Part shown: in pieces, positions 33,707-45,100 of the stretch
Numbering within the stretch: position 1 is the first letter of the stretch
Layout of the letters: every line of letters begins with the position of its first letter
Notes under the pieces: generated by a model
What the model saw: only the letters and a program-made list of their open reading frames with translations
Database searches by the model: none
What the model was told of the DNA's origin: nothing
Translations under genes and position numbers: made by a program
Source: Ectocarpus siliculosus
Taxonomy: Eukaryota; Sar; Phaeophyceae; Ectocarpales; Ectocarpaceae
Reading direction: 5' to 3'
Assembly: GCA_000310025.1 (NCBI GenBank)
Contig: FN647790.1
Span: 40,441 to 99,899 of the forward strand
DNA: 59,459 bases

Positions 33707-36625
33707 TCTCGGGGCGCAGTGGCGATGCACGTTTTCGCCAGAAGCTGCTTCTTGAGCTTAGATACATTTGGTTTTGCGTACGCTTGGAGCACTTCTGCGC
33801 GGTGTGGTCGTCCGCCCCACTTTTTTGTGTTGTGATATGTTTGCCCCTGTTCTTGATGTACACCCTTTTCTTCGCGTTCGCAGTTGTGGTGGTATTGCTG
33901 TGAACTCCACACCTTCCTCGTACGTGCATAACCCCCCATACGGAACTTGCTTGCTGTTTATTGTGGGCCCTGAATGTAAACCCTTCATGTTTGCCTTGGT
34001 ACCATAATCGTTTGTATGGGGTTTCGTCTCTTAAGTGCTTTGCGTGTTTTTCTGTTGGGTGGCGGTGAGCTATGTCGGGAGACACGTCCCGCCGCATGTT
34101 GTGGGTATTCTTGGGCCCGAAGTTTAGGACCCAGCGGGGTCACGTTTTTTGCGGGCCACGCTTTTGTAAGAAACGCCCAGTTGGAACAATTGGCCAACGG
34201 ACCCAGTCGCCATAAAAAATCGCTTGGAAAAGCGTCGCCGACTGAAAATCTTCATGCCACGAGTTTTGTGTGGCGAGTGATAAGTCGCTCCGAGTTTGCG
34301 TCATGGATTCGAAACGGTTTCAGCCAGCCGGTGACGTCGACAGCGCTTGGCTTCAGGGAGTGACATGAACGGAACATGTACAGATTTCTAGGCATTTGCC
34401 AAATGTACTCTATGCCGTGGAGACACGTGTGATAACGGGGGAAGGAGTTCCAAGTTACCACTTTTTTTGCTTTTTTTTCTCGTGGCATTCCGAGTTTCAA
34501 GTTGTGATAACAGGGGAAGATGTTCGAGTTATCTCTCTTCGTGCTTTATTTTGCTCGTGGCATGCATATTTCGAGGTCAAAGTGTGACAAGGGGGGAAAA
34601 AGAGGTCCGAGTTATCGCGCTTGTGTTTTTTTCTCGTACGTTGTTGCGAGGTTTTTATAGGCTGTTGAGCAGGTGTTACATCCGCAGTTCCGTCCTATCG
34701 ATATGTCGTAGCGTGGAAGCCGCTACGATGGGGGCGGTAGAGATGGGTGCGCATGAATGAGCTACCTAGATGGGAGGAAAGAAGATTGTGCGGAGTTTCT
34801 GACAGCCGGCCACTAGATGTGTGCGTTTGTTCGGGTGTGGGGTAAGTGCGTTGTTTTGGCTCTTTTCACCGGTACCACATCCCGACTGACATAAGTGGTG
34901 AATAAGTGTGCTTGCTCATGAAGAAGCGCTTGAGTTGAAAGCCATGCATAGCGCAATGATATAGCGCCATGAGCCCGTCGTCTGCGACAGAGGTCTTTGA
35001 TAAGGGTGAAGTGCAAGAGAGTCTCCAGGATTCTTCATCTTGGTGCGCCAGGGCAGAAGGTACCCGACGTCATTTTCATGGGATTTCCCTACATGGAGCA
35101 CGCTCTTTTTTACCGATGCAACAACCACCGCTGAAAAAAGAAGAGGTGGGGTTGGCGCGACCGAGTTAGCTCAACGTCTTCTCATGTGGTCCTTGACTAT
35201 ATTGACCTGATGGACATGGGCACGCAATTAAATGAGAGTGTTTTGGTTTTCCTGGGTTAACAGGAGGGATCGTGTGCAAGGTGATGATGGAAGCTCCTGT
35301 CGACGTTTACACGATGTTTGCGTATTGTCTGCGTGCCCCCTTGTTCCATATGCGTCATGGGAGACTATTTCCGTAAGTTTCTCTCTCTCTCTCTCGCTTT
35401 TACCCGCCGGCTATCTGACCGACCCTTTGTCGCATTCGCATTCATGGCCTCGAGTATTCGGCGTGGTGAAGGTTCCAATGTGGACGTTGGTGTTCCAACT
35501 CTCGCCAAGTTGGATTTCTAGATCGTTTCTGCGCAGCTCACGGTGGGTGGATGGCGTAGTTTCGCTGTAGTTGCTCCGTCCTCGCTGCAGGGGGGCGGGA
35601 TCGATACGAGTAAGAGCTCAGACCAGGCTTGGAAAGGCCCGTCGAATGCGTTTGGTGTTGTTTTTTTTCTTTCGTGCTGCTTGTAAGACCCGGCTTTGGC
35701 AGACCAACGGTTGACTGCATTCTCCGTTTTGCTTCGATTGTTCTTGTTCTGCGGCTGCTGCTCTCAGCTGCAACTACCTGCCGATACATCCTTGTTCTTT
35801 TTTAGGCGCATGGTGACACGCTTTGTAGATCCACCTCCACCCCGCGTGCTTGGTGGAAGTAACGAAGTAACCAGTTGCGATCGCCCGTGTGGGACGGATG
35901 CTTGTCCAGTTATGTGTGCCGGACGTTCATGCTGCCGATGGGTGTTGTCGTGGTAGGACAAGGCCGGTGGGTGTAGGACGAGGCGGGTAGGAGAGCCAGT
36001 CAACGGCGTCCCGGTTGCGCAAGCAAATACACGACACCATTTATATATAGTCTCGAGTCGAGCGGGCGGAGAGGTGGTCGGCGATTTTCATTGGCATTAT
36101 CACCTCTGCTACGCTGCGCTCGGTCCTCTTCGAGTGGGTCTGACGTTCCCACACGAGAAAACTGCCCTGTGCTGGCCGGCATGATACTGACTGATGGTAT
36201 CAAAATATGTGAAAATAGTTGGGTACCGAAAAAGCGAGAAGTGTACCCCCGCCCATCGCCACCACCGTGGAACTGCCGAATGCAAAAGCTTTTCCGTTGG
36301 CGCAATTCTGATGCGGTGCATGTCACACAAAAACAGGAATCGACCTGTCCCTGAGGTTCTCGTCCTTCTCTCGAACGAGAAGTGTTGGGGAGATTCTCCG
36401 GTTATGACACAATGAAAGCCGCCGCTGTGTATCTTATGATGTTCCGGAGACAGTGCTTTCCGTCTCTCCCCGTTGTTCCTTCCATTTTGCAGCTGAATTT
36501 CCGTGTAACGTGCTGAATATGAGTGTTTACTGATCAATATTAAGAAAACTCTTCAAAGAACTGCACACGACCTGCACTGGGACTACCAGGCTGTCACCCA
36601 ACCAACACCGAAGCTCGATCTCCCC
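33707..36625. other. Intergenic stretch
   Basis: I see no convincing gene here. It contains a diverged three-copy tandem repeat (34428-34660), a CT tract (35380-35396) and an AT-rich TTTATATATAG motif (about 36040) of unknown meaning. Confidence 0.5.
34428..34660. repeat. Diverged tandem repeat, three copies of 75-79 bp
   Basis: Each copy starts TGTGAYAANNGGGGAA and continues with GAGTTAYC, a T-rich tract and CTCGTGGCAT or CTCGTACG. Starts are near 34428, 34503 and 34582. Confidence 0.8.
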
Positions 36626-38167
36626 TCACGGCTCAACCCCGTCTTGGCAAAGAATCCTACTTTGCACAATCCTTCGGCGCTGAGTTGGGTCGTCGACGTT
36701 CACCCGCCTGCCGAGGTCCGTGAAGCCATACGGGAGGTCTGGAAACGGTTGCAGAAGAAACGCGTGCGCCTCGTTCCTAAGCTGTTGCTGCTGTCGTCGT
36801 TGCTGCTGCTGCTGCCGCCTGTCGCGCTGCTGCTGAAGCTCCCACTGCCGTGCGCGCTCGGCTAGGGCACCGGCCGCGGGCACTATCCTCTCCTTCCCGC
36901 CGATGCCATCCTCGTGATCGGAGAGGAGCATGCTCGCGAGCACCTCGGGCGGTAGCTTGTTGCAGGGGGGGTGCTCTGAGCTCAACGCGACGGGAGCAGC
37001 AGGACAAGAAGAAGCAGCTGGTGATGGTGGTACTGAGAACAACGCCGGTGTCGACGTCGTCGCCCGCGCTGTTGTTTGGTCTCCCGTTGCCACCCTCGAC
37101 GCGTCGGCGTTGTTGTGTTCATCAACCCCACCCGAAAGAGAAGTCGTGCTTGGCGTGGCCATGGGTCTCGCCCCGCTGGGCAGACGCGGGGGGGCTTGTC
37201 GTTGCCAGTGTCCCTCCGCCTGAAGCGAACCCATCCCGTCCGTGGACGGCACTTCATCCCTGACGCCGCCGGGCACAACGCCCGCTTTCGAGGCATCCTT
37301 GGCCTCTGCCCTTCCGCCACCGTTTCGTCGCCCATGCTCGTGGTAGCTGTTGTTGATGTCGTGGTTCCCCGACAGGCTCGCCCTCCATATCCTCTCAGAC
37401 GCGGCAGCAAGGCGGCGGTCGATCCTTGGAACGTCGCCGATCACACCCGTGGCGTTGTTTTCCGGTTTTGTCGTCTTGAACAGCTTGCTGAAACCAGTAG
37501 CAGCGGCGTCAGCGTCCACGCCTAAGCCCCCTATTTCCATACCGGACACCAGGGTAAGCGTGTCTCTTCTCTCGGCGGAAGGGGGTGCCGTAGCAACGGC
37601 GCCGCCGTCCAAGATAGCGGTTGGACGATAGAAATCGCCCGCGGCGGTGGCGGCGGTAGTGGCAACCGCCCGGTGCTCGTCATCGTCTTCGTTACTTACA
37701 CCGCGATTTGTGCCGGCGTCGGCATCGGTTAATCGTGCGTCCCCGTTCCTGCTGCAAACCTCGCTCTCTTCGCCCCTTCCGTCTGAAGACGAACCGCCGG
37801 CGCTGCTCGCGTCGCAGCTGACCGCGGCGGCGTCGTCAGGACTATCTGGGAGGGAAGACCCAAGCGAAGCGCTATCTGCACCACCACCGTCGCCCTCGTC
37901 TGGCGAGCACGAAAAGCCCGAGTCTTCCCTTCGGCTGGCCTTGAAAGACGCGACGGTGGCGGCGGTGAGAGCGGCCAGCCGCCGACGCTTCAGCTCCGCC
38001 TTTAGAGCCTTGGGCCCCTGGTTGTTCCGGTGATAGGGCAATGTAAAGGGTCTGGAGAAAAGCAGATCGGGTTCGGGGGGTGGCTTGAGGGTAACGTCTA
38101 GGTTTTTCGGCCAAGACCAAAGGCTAGGTTTGTCAAGGTTGGAGCCAAAGGTCAAGGTCGGGGTCAT
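36626..38167 (-). CDS. Hypothetical protein, 513 aa, single exon
   Basis: An uninterrupted frame runs from ATG at 38167 to TGA at 36626. The N terminus is Pro-rich with aromatics (KPSLWSWPKNLDVTLKPPPE, RPFTLPYHRNNQGPK), followed by a basic helix-like patch KALKAELKRRRLAALTA near residues 53-69. Residues about 80-400 are Ser/Asp/Gly/Ala-rich and probably disordered. Near the C terminus come LPPEVLASMLLSDHEDGIGG, a Gln/Arg-rich run (about residues 440-465) and a conserved-looking end FPDLPYGFTDLGRRVNVDDP. The codon pattern supports coding: no stop in 1.5 kb and no repeat structure. I recognise no family. It is the only clearly intronless gene here, and it is convergent with the giant gene. Confidence 0.75.
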   Translation of the reverse strand: MTPTLTFGSNLDKPSLWSWPKNLDVTLKPPPEPDLLFSRPFTLPYHRNNQGPKALKAELKRRRLAALTAATVASFKASRREDSGFSCSPDEGDGGGADSASLGSSLPDSPDDAAAVSCDASSAGGSSSDGRGEESEVCSRNGDARLTDADAGTNRGVSNEDDDEHRAVATTAATAAGDFYRPTAILDGGAVATAPPSAERRDTLTLVSGMEIGGLGVDADAAATGFSKLFKTTKPENNATGVIGDVPRIDRRLAAASERIWRASLSGNHDINNSYHEHGRRNGGGRAEAKDASKAGVVPGGVRDEVPSTDGMGSLQAEGHWQRQAPPRLPSGARPMATPSTTSLSGGVDEHNNADASRVATGDQTTARATTSTPALFSVPPSPAASSCPAAPVALSSEHPPCNKLPPEVLASMLLSDHEDGIGGKERIVPAAGALAERARQWELQQQRDRRQQQQQRRQQQQLRNEAHAFLLQPFPDLPYGFTDLGRRVNVDDPTQRRRIVQSRILCQDGVEP

Positions 38168-39107
38168 GGAGCGTGGCTAGAAACGACCTCATTTATCTGC
38201 AAGGTCCAAATCGGCGTTACATTGTGGGTAGAAACATTGTCGAGGTTCAACGGAAGGTATATTATGCATGAATACCTGGCTGGAGGAAGGGATAAGGCTG
38301 ACCGAAGGAACAAGGATAAGGTCAGGATCAGTAGGTCAATATCGACACAAGGTGAATGGTTAGGCATGATACGTCGAGCAACAATATTCGTAAGCAGTGA
38401 ACCATCGTTCGGAGCAAGGTTTGTTTCCGAATACGACCGAAAACGCGAAGAAGGGAACAGCAAAGAAAGCTGAGGCTACAGCAGTAGGTCCGAAGAAGCT
38501 TGGGAGAAAGCTACATAAAAAAAAAAATGCTTCGGGATTGCTAGCGCTAGCAGCGGAGTCAAAAATCTATCGCATAGCCTGCAAGGACAGCTCCAGGAAG
38601 TAACTCTCGGCGTCTCCCCATGTGGGCTAATTTTCGACGTGGGTTCGTTCCCGCGTTTGAAAGTTTCTTGCCCCCGCCGTTCAATAGCCGTCACGTACAA
38701 CCAGACGGACACGACTCCCGTACCCCCCCCCCCCCCCCCCCCGGGATCCTTCGTATTCTCGGGTACCAAACGCTCGACGGGTAGGGTGAAACCGACGCGG
38801 GACGAGTGGTGCGTGTTCGGAACACCGACGACGACGAAGAGGTATTTGTAGTCTGTTTTGGGCATGACTTTTCTGGTTGGTGAGGAAACCCTTTCGTCGT
38901 ATTATCGTGACCAGTGATGCTTCTATGCGGGGTGACGGGTCGTGGTGTGGCTACGGTTTACCTCAACCGCTGTGGAAGGCTACTTCCTATGTTAATAATT
39001 GGTCGTATTCTTGAGCCTCTGACATGCTGCAAGCGTTGAACGAGAAGACCACAGCTGTTGAGAGAGAATCGAATGAATGCTAAGTAAATGAACGGAGAAG
39101 TACATAC
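38168..39107. other. Intergenic stretch or unresolved 3' part of the coiled-coil gene
   Basis: It holds a run of 17 C (38726-38742) and a candidate minus-strand exon at 39026-38962 (CAG acceptor, AG then GTAAAC donor, 65 nt, open). That exon would continue the coiled-coil gene, but it is not coil-like in sequence. No clear terminal exon was found. Confidence 0.35.
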
Positions 39108-42100
39108 CTTCTTGGCCAGGGTGTGCGCCCACCTTCGCGCGTGGAGGTACTCCTCGTGTGTACGGGCAGACCTGGCAAAGCAACGCCAAGAACGAAGGGA
39201 ACGGACGGGTGTCCTAAGGAGCGAAGGTTGTGCCCGTTCGTTCGACCTACGTGCGTACGTCCCGTTGGAGTTTTTGCCATTTTCGTCGCCCCTTCAAAAA
39301 CTGTTCTGGGCGCCAGTCTACATCTGTTCGGTGCAAACCGTTCTGGGTGCCTTCTATATGTTTTCGGTGTATGTTCGACGCACCAGCGGGGGTCCCACAG
39401 ACAGGATGGTCCACTTTTCCTCCTGCGGTGCATATCCTCAACGTGCACGCGAGAAGCGGTCGTTCGGGTTTCCCTTTCCCTCTTTAGTTGCGTGAACTCC
39501 ATCAAGACTGTGCGCTTTTCAATTTATTTGTGCGAGTTTGTTCGCTCCGGAGAGATTCGAACCCACAACGGAGAGCCAGGAGGTTTGATAGGTTCAGCTT
39601 ATCCACCCGGCCTCTATCGTGTGACCGAGCTCTGTGTGACCGAGCTCTGGGCGGGCGAAACAGTGAAAAGAAGAAACACAAGGCGCGCTTTCTCTGGGCC
39701 AATTCGCGCTTTCTCTGGGCCAATTCTCGAGAGGTCCGGCATGTTTCGACCAACCCACCCGTACTCGTGCAAAGCTGCAGCGAGGCCATCTTCTCCTAGT
39801 CAATCCGTACAACCATCAAAACTCCAACCCAGTAGAATATTGTCCCCGTGGCTGTGGTCACTATTTAGTTGAGTTTCTCCCGTCCTGTCAACACGACGTC
39901 TTTCACGAAATTCGTTCGTCCGCACGGTAGGGAGGAGAACGGGGCACCTTCAATGAGCAACACCCACGCAGTGGCCCGTCTTCGTATACACACCGTAGGA
40001 ACAGAACGTGGCACTCACTCAGCCCGGGCCTGCCGGAGCTCGGCCGCCGCCTTGGTCAGCTCGCCCGCTTCTGCCTGAAACTCCTCCAGCCTATTCCCTT
40101 GAACGAAAAAAGGTACCACGAACACAGCGACGAGAAAAACTTTTTGAGAAAAATTGCACAGGAGTGCAGTAGACGACAGGCAGAAACCATCATCAAACGA
40201 TATTGTTGCGAACCAGCGTTCAACGAAAAAAACGATCGTACTGGTGATGGTCATCATGTCCATCCATCGAACGGTTGGTGCATAAAAGTCAGCAAGCAGC
40301 GTGACGAAGTGGTACGAACAACTGCAGCATCATGCAGGAGCAACGACTTTCTAACCCTCTATTAGGTGGAGGATGTTGACCCCTCAGTTCCTCGACGATG
40401 GATTGGCTGCTACAGTACAACGGAGAGACTTCATAATTTTGAGAGGTTTTGGCGAGACGCCTCTGCCTCCAAGATAGTCTCGAGACTATAATGGAAGGGC
40501 GTCAAACCGAAGCACGGATGCAGCATCCGTTCGTAATACTCACGGCTACATCGTTCCCCGCACAAGCTCAAGATTTTTCCCTCGCGTGCAAATTGCCACA
40601 CAGTCTCCGGGCAGAACGAAAACAACACCAACGCTTTCTCAACGGAAATAAGCAGCAGCAGCCTCCCACCTAAATCCTTCATTTCCTCCTGCTCTTTCAC
40701 GATAACCTCCTTTTGACTTCGAACGGATTGCCGCAGCTTTTCCCCGCGCTTCGCCTGTGTTAAAAATGTTCACGTGTTCTCACGCTTGGGGGATTAATCT
40801 TGTAGAAAATGCGCATTCCCCAAAAAGTCCAACCCGCTGCTAAGATGGAAGCAAGGTCCTGGAGAGGGAGGTCCATGAAGCCAAATTTAGCGTTCAGGTC
40901 ACGTTTCTGGGCTCTTGCCATAGAGCTGACCTACCATTCTATGCAAAACTAGCAAGGAGGTGTTCGGACATGAACTGTACGTCGACACCCGAGGGGATTC
41001 TGCTTGGTGAGGCAACATATTGTATGTGCTACGGAGCGCTCCACGCCGGTGCTGAACGTATGAGCGATCTTGATTTTAGACACGTAATTCGGCTACCTCC
41101 CGCCCCGACGCCTCAGAGTACGTTCAGGAGATTCACATCGAAACTTGACAGCGAACAAACAGGGTAGGTTAAGCAACCATCTCACAATCGAACGCATGGT
41201 AACCAGGAGGGTAATCAAAATGTTTACAGCCCGCGAAACGGCTTACGCCATACCAAAGTCCCCCGAACCCTGACGCCCCTTCTGTCGTTTCCTCCTGTTC
41301 ATACTCGTTCGGAGTCTCGGTGCGTCTGCCCCACATACTTCGTGGGAGCAACAGTATCAACAACGACGAGTTCTCCGGCGGATAAAGCCCTTCGCAGAAA
41401 GTCAGACTCCCTTACAGCCCAGCGGGCTCGTTTTCAGGGACGGCGGGTGGAGGTAATTGCCGTGGAGAGAGCAAGGGTGATTGACTGCGACGATTCCATA
41501 GGAACAAGGGAATCGTCAGAGCCAATCACCCTTGCTTTCTTTTCCAATGGAATCGTCGCAGCCAATCACATAGCTCTCTCCACGGCCATCACCCCCAATC
41601 GCCGCCCCTGAAAACAAGCCCGTTGGGCTGTACGGTAGTCGACGCCACAGGACTGGCCTTGCGCCACGGGCTTAATCCATCCCGAGGCCTGTCTGCTACC
41701 CGTCGTTGTTGTTGCTATTGCTGTCGCTGTTGCTGTTGCTGCATACTGAGAGAATGTACTTCGTGGCGACATTGGCGATAGTGCCAACGACAGAGGCAGG
41801 ACGGAGAGTGTCCACTAGCGGTCGATGTATGTACAAGCTTTTCGTACGACAGGCGCTCGACTCTTGTAGCGTTGGTAGTCTTTCATGTGCTCTTCTTACT
41901 GGTTAACAGTCAATGCAGTGCATCCCGGCGAAGTGAACGGACACACGGTTGTTGTGGAGGGTGATAAATAGGGCAGCGTTCCCTTGCCCCGTCTGAACCT
42001 CTCTGACAGACACCCAAGAAGCCCTCGAGTGGAACCGACGACAAAGAACAAGAAGCATGCACGAGGGGCTTACTAATAGCACCGTTTGTCGCGAGTCACT

Positions 42101-45100
42101 ATGACTACACCGTACAATAGTATGCACCTGCAGCTTGACGAAGGTGTCGGCTAAATCCCGCTCGACCTTGGCACACCCCGCACCCTGGAAGCTCCGACAG
42201 TGCTCGGCCATGACGCGGTTCACGTTTCTCGTCTTCACGCGAAGGTCCGTTCGCAGGGTCGGCAGCTCCCCCCTCGCTCTTCCGGTGCAGTTGACGAGCG
42301 ATGAACGATCGGACGAACCAATGGGGAACGGGGGGGGCGTTTGGGTACCTGATACCGTCAGCTTGGTCTTGCGCCGCACCCCTTTCTCCATGGGGCAACC
42401 GCCGCCTTTCCTAACCCTCCCCATCTCAAAACCAAGGTAGATGTACCCATATCACCGAAGCAATGGACACAATGGTATCGCGAGCACAACCGAATACTTC
42501 GCCACCCGCGGGCCTCACGGCTACTCTTTCGAAAATATGCGTCGATATCGGGAGGATGAGCGCTTGCGTTGATTTGCTGTTTGCGTCACTCAGTCGTTTG
42601 ACTGTTTGACCGCGCGTCTCTTTCGAGACGGAACACTATTCATTCTCCTGATCGATGTGCTCTCCAATAATCGTGATGTTCGTGGTTTCCCTGTTGCACA
42701 TAGAAAACCCCTGCTTGTCGTACCTACCTTGCTCCCGTATGGCATCATCTTGTGCCATTATCTTAACAGGCTTTTCATGAGTCTAATAATCGGCTTGAGT
42801 GACACGTTCTACGGAGTTTGTTGTCAAGAGGAGGGCAACGACGACGAGAAGGTCACAATAAATCGGATGCAAAAAGGACGAAAAGTCTCACACGATAGCT
42901 TCTTCCACCATAGCATCGAACGCCTGTTCCTGATAAGACATGTTCAGGTCGTGGAGGGTTGTCCGGAAAACGTTCTCGAGATCGTTCCTGACGTTAAACA
43001 GGTTGCGCTTGAGGCCATCCATCTCTCGGGCGTTGGCCACTTCCTGTGGTGTCGTTATTGTCGGGGGGGGGGGGGGGGGGGGGGGGNNNNNNNNNNNNNN
43101 NNNNNNNNNNNNNNNNNNNNNNNNNNNNNNNNNNNNNNNNNNNNNNNNNNNNNNNNNNNNNNNNNNNNNNNNNNNNNNNNNNNNNNAGGGGGGGGGGGGG
43201 GGGGGGGGGCGCTGCTGCCTTACGACGCCATTTCAAGGATGTGAGAAGATGGGGGACCGAGGCACGCCATTTCACTTTTCACACAGACCCTTTTACAACT
43301 TTCAACGTTGAGTAAGATATAGACCACTTGGGCATGGATTGAGCACATCCCAGTGAAGGATGCACTTGAAACTGGTTTCTATTGAAAACGTTGGGGGCGA
43401 TGTAAAATCGATGGCTAACAAACCTCCAAGTGGGGGTAAAGACGAGGGGAAGTCCCTCAATTTGTATGAACCAAACTGTAGAATGGGCAATCCTTATTGA
43501 ATCGTTAAGCACGGGTGGTCCACACCTCCTTTTCGTCGTCCACACGGAGAGCCGCCAGTCTTGCCTGGAGGACCTTCTGCTCTCGCTCTGAGACGACAGT
43601 CGGGACAAGCATGCGCAGCGGTATAGAGATGTGCGGCGGCGTGAAATGTCATCTGCCGTTAGTGTCAACGCTACATGGGCATCAAGACATTCGGAGCGTG
43701 TAAAACCGCGGTTCAACAGGAAGAGGACGCTTGCAATTTTTTTGTGTCTCTCTCGTGACGCGAGCAAGCGCCCCCCGGGGGGGTGCCATATTTCGATACG
43801 TTGCGAGGGAGTCGTCGTGCTGGTGAGAAGATGGCTTCTTCTGTCTCCGGGGAACCACCCAAAGACAGGGCCTGTTTCGTATCACATTCTTCGTAGTGTG
43901 GTGCACGTACGCATGCAGTTAAACAACATGCTCAAAAACTTGTTGGGGTCGTGCCTCTCTCACGCAAGTACGTTCCCACGGTAAAGTCCGTAGCGTCTTC
44001 ACCTGATACGCACCCAGGAACTCGTCGGGAGTGGGCTGGTGAAAGTGGTTTCGATCCAAACTATACACAGGTTTGGAACACGCTTCAACGCGTTGCACAC
44101 CAGAGTGCGGAATAGTAATCACGTCGATCGTGCGTTCGGCAAGTTTGAAGGAACATGCCCGATATCTGACACTTGGTCCTCCCCTATGGTACCGCTCGTT
44201 GCTGCAAGTTGCCCAAAGAGGACCGTCTGGAGTGGTGATTATCTCTTCTGGTGGTTTGGAACCTCGGATGCATCGTACGGGAGGCAGAATAGGAAAAATT
44301 ATGGCTTGTTTTCGTGTATAACGTGCGGCACACCGGCAAGTACTGCGACAACAGCGGCGCACCGACTACGTCCGAGGACATCAAGATTCGCTGCAGGTCC
44401 GCACACTTCTCCTCGTACTGGTGAACCTCGCGCCTTTCCGGAGCCGTCGCGTACATGAAGTCTTCCTCCCTGTTCTTCAGGAGTTCCTTTTTACGGGTGT
44501 GTGTGTGGAAGGGGAGAGGGGAACAACAATGCACGAGAGGAGGACGTTATTTTTTCTGCGTGGAACAGGTGAGTGCACCTCGTCTTTGGCAGAAAAACTA
44601 TGCCAGCGTGCGTGCATTCGTAGCCTGTACATGGAAGAGAGTCAGCAACTACACAGGCAATCGCGTGCGATGTCTCCCGGAAAACGGCTGGGTGACGAGC
44701 GAAACCACCACCACCTGGAATCGGACAAGATGCAGGGGAACCCAGCAGGAACTTTGGGTGGTTTTCCCACGGATTGACCCTCGCCTAAACCAACGACTTT
44801 TTGTACACCAACCATGAGCGTTTCGCGCGTACTATGCGCCAGTTATGATTGAGTGATTGTGCTTAGAACCTTGCGATGGTTCGTGCGAAGTGCAGCTTTC
44901 AACACGATAGCAGCAACTAGTTTGGCAGCAGGGGCAGTAGCAGCATCAAAAGCTGCAGAGGGAAAATCGTCACACACACTTACCTCGTGTTCAGTGGTCA
45001 TACTCTTGATGGTAGACTCCGTCGAGGCGATGTGAAACATGGTATCCGCACACTCTCGGCTCAACCGTTCGCGCACCTATTCGTCAAAAATGAAAGTGAT

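Noticed and set aside
39541-39640. Functional tRNA gene
   Set aside because: The B box is good, but the acceptor and anticodon stems do not pair, and part of the sequence recurs at 47.6 kb.
42606-43244. 212-aa plus-strand frame across the second gap
   Set aside because: It is antisense to a coiled-coil exon and includes the N run. Part of its length is undefined.
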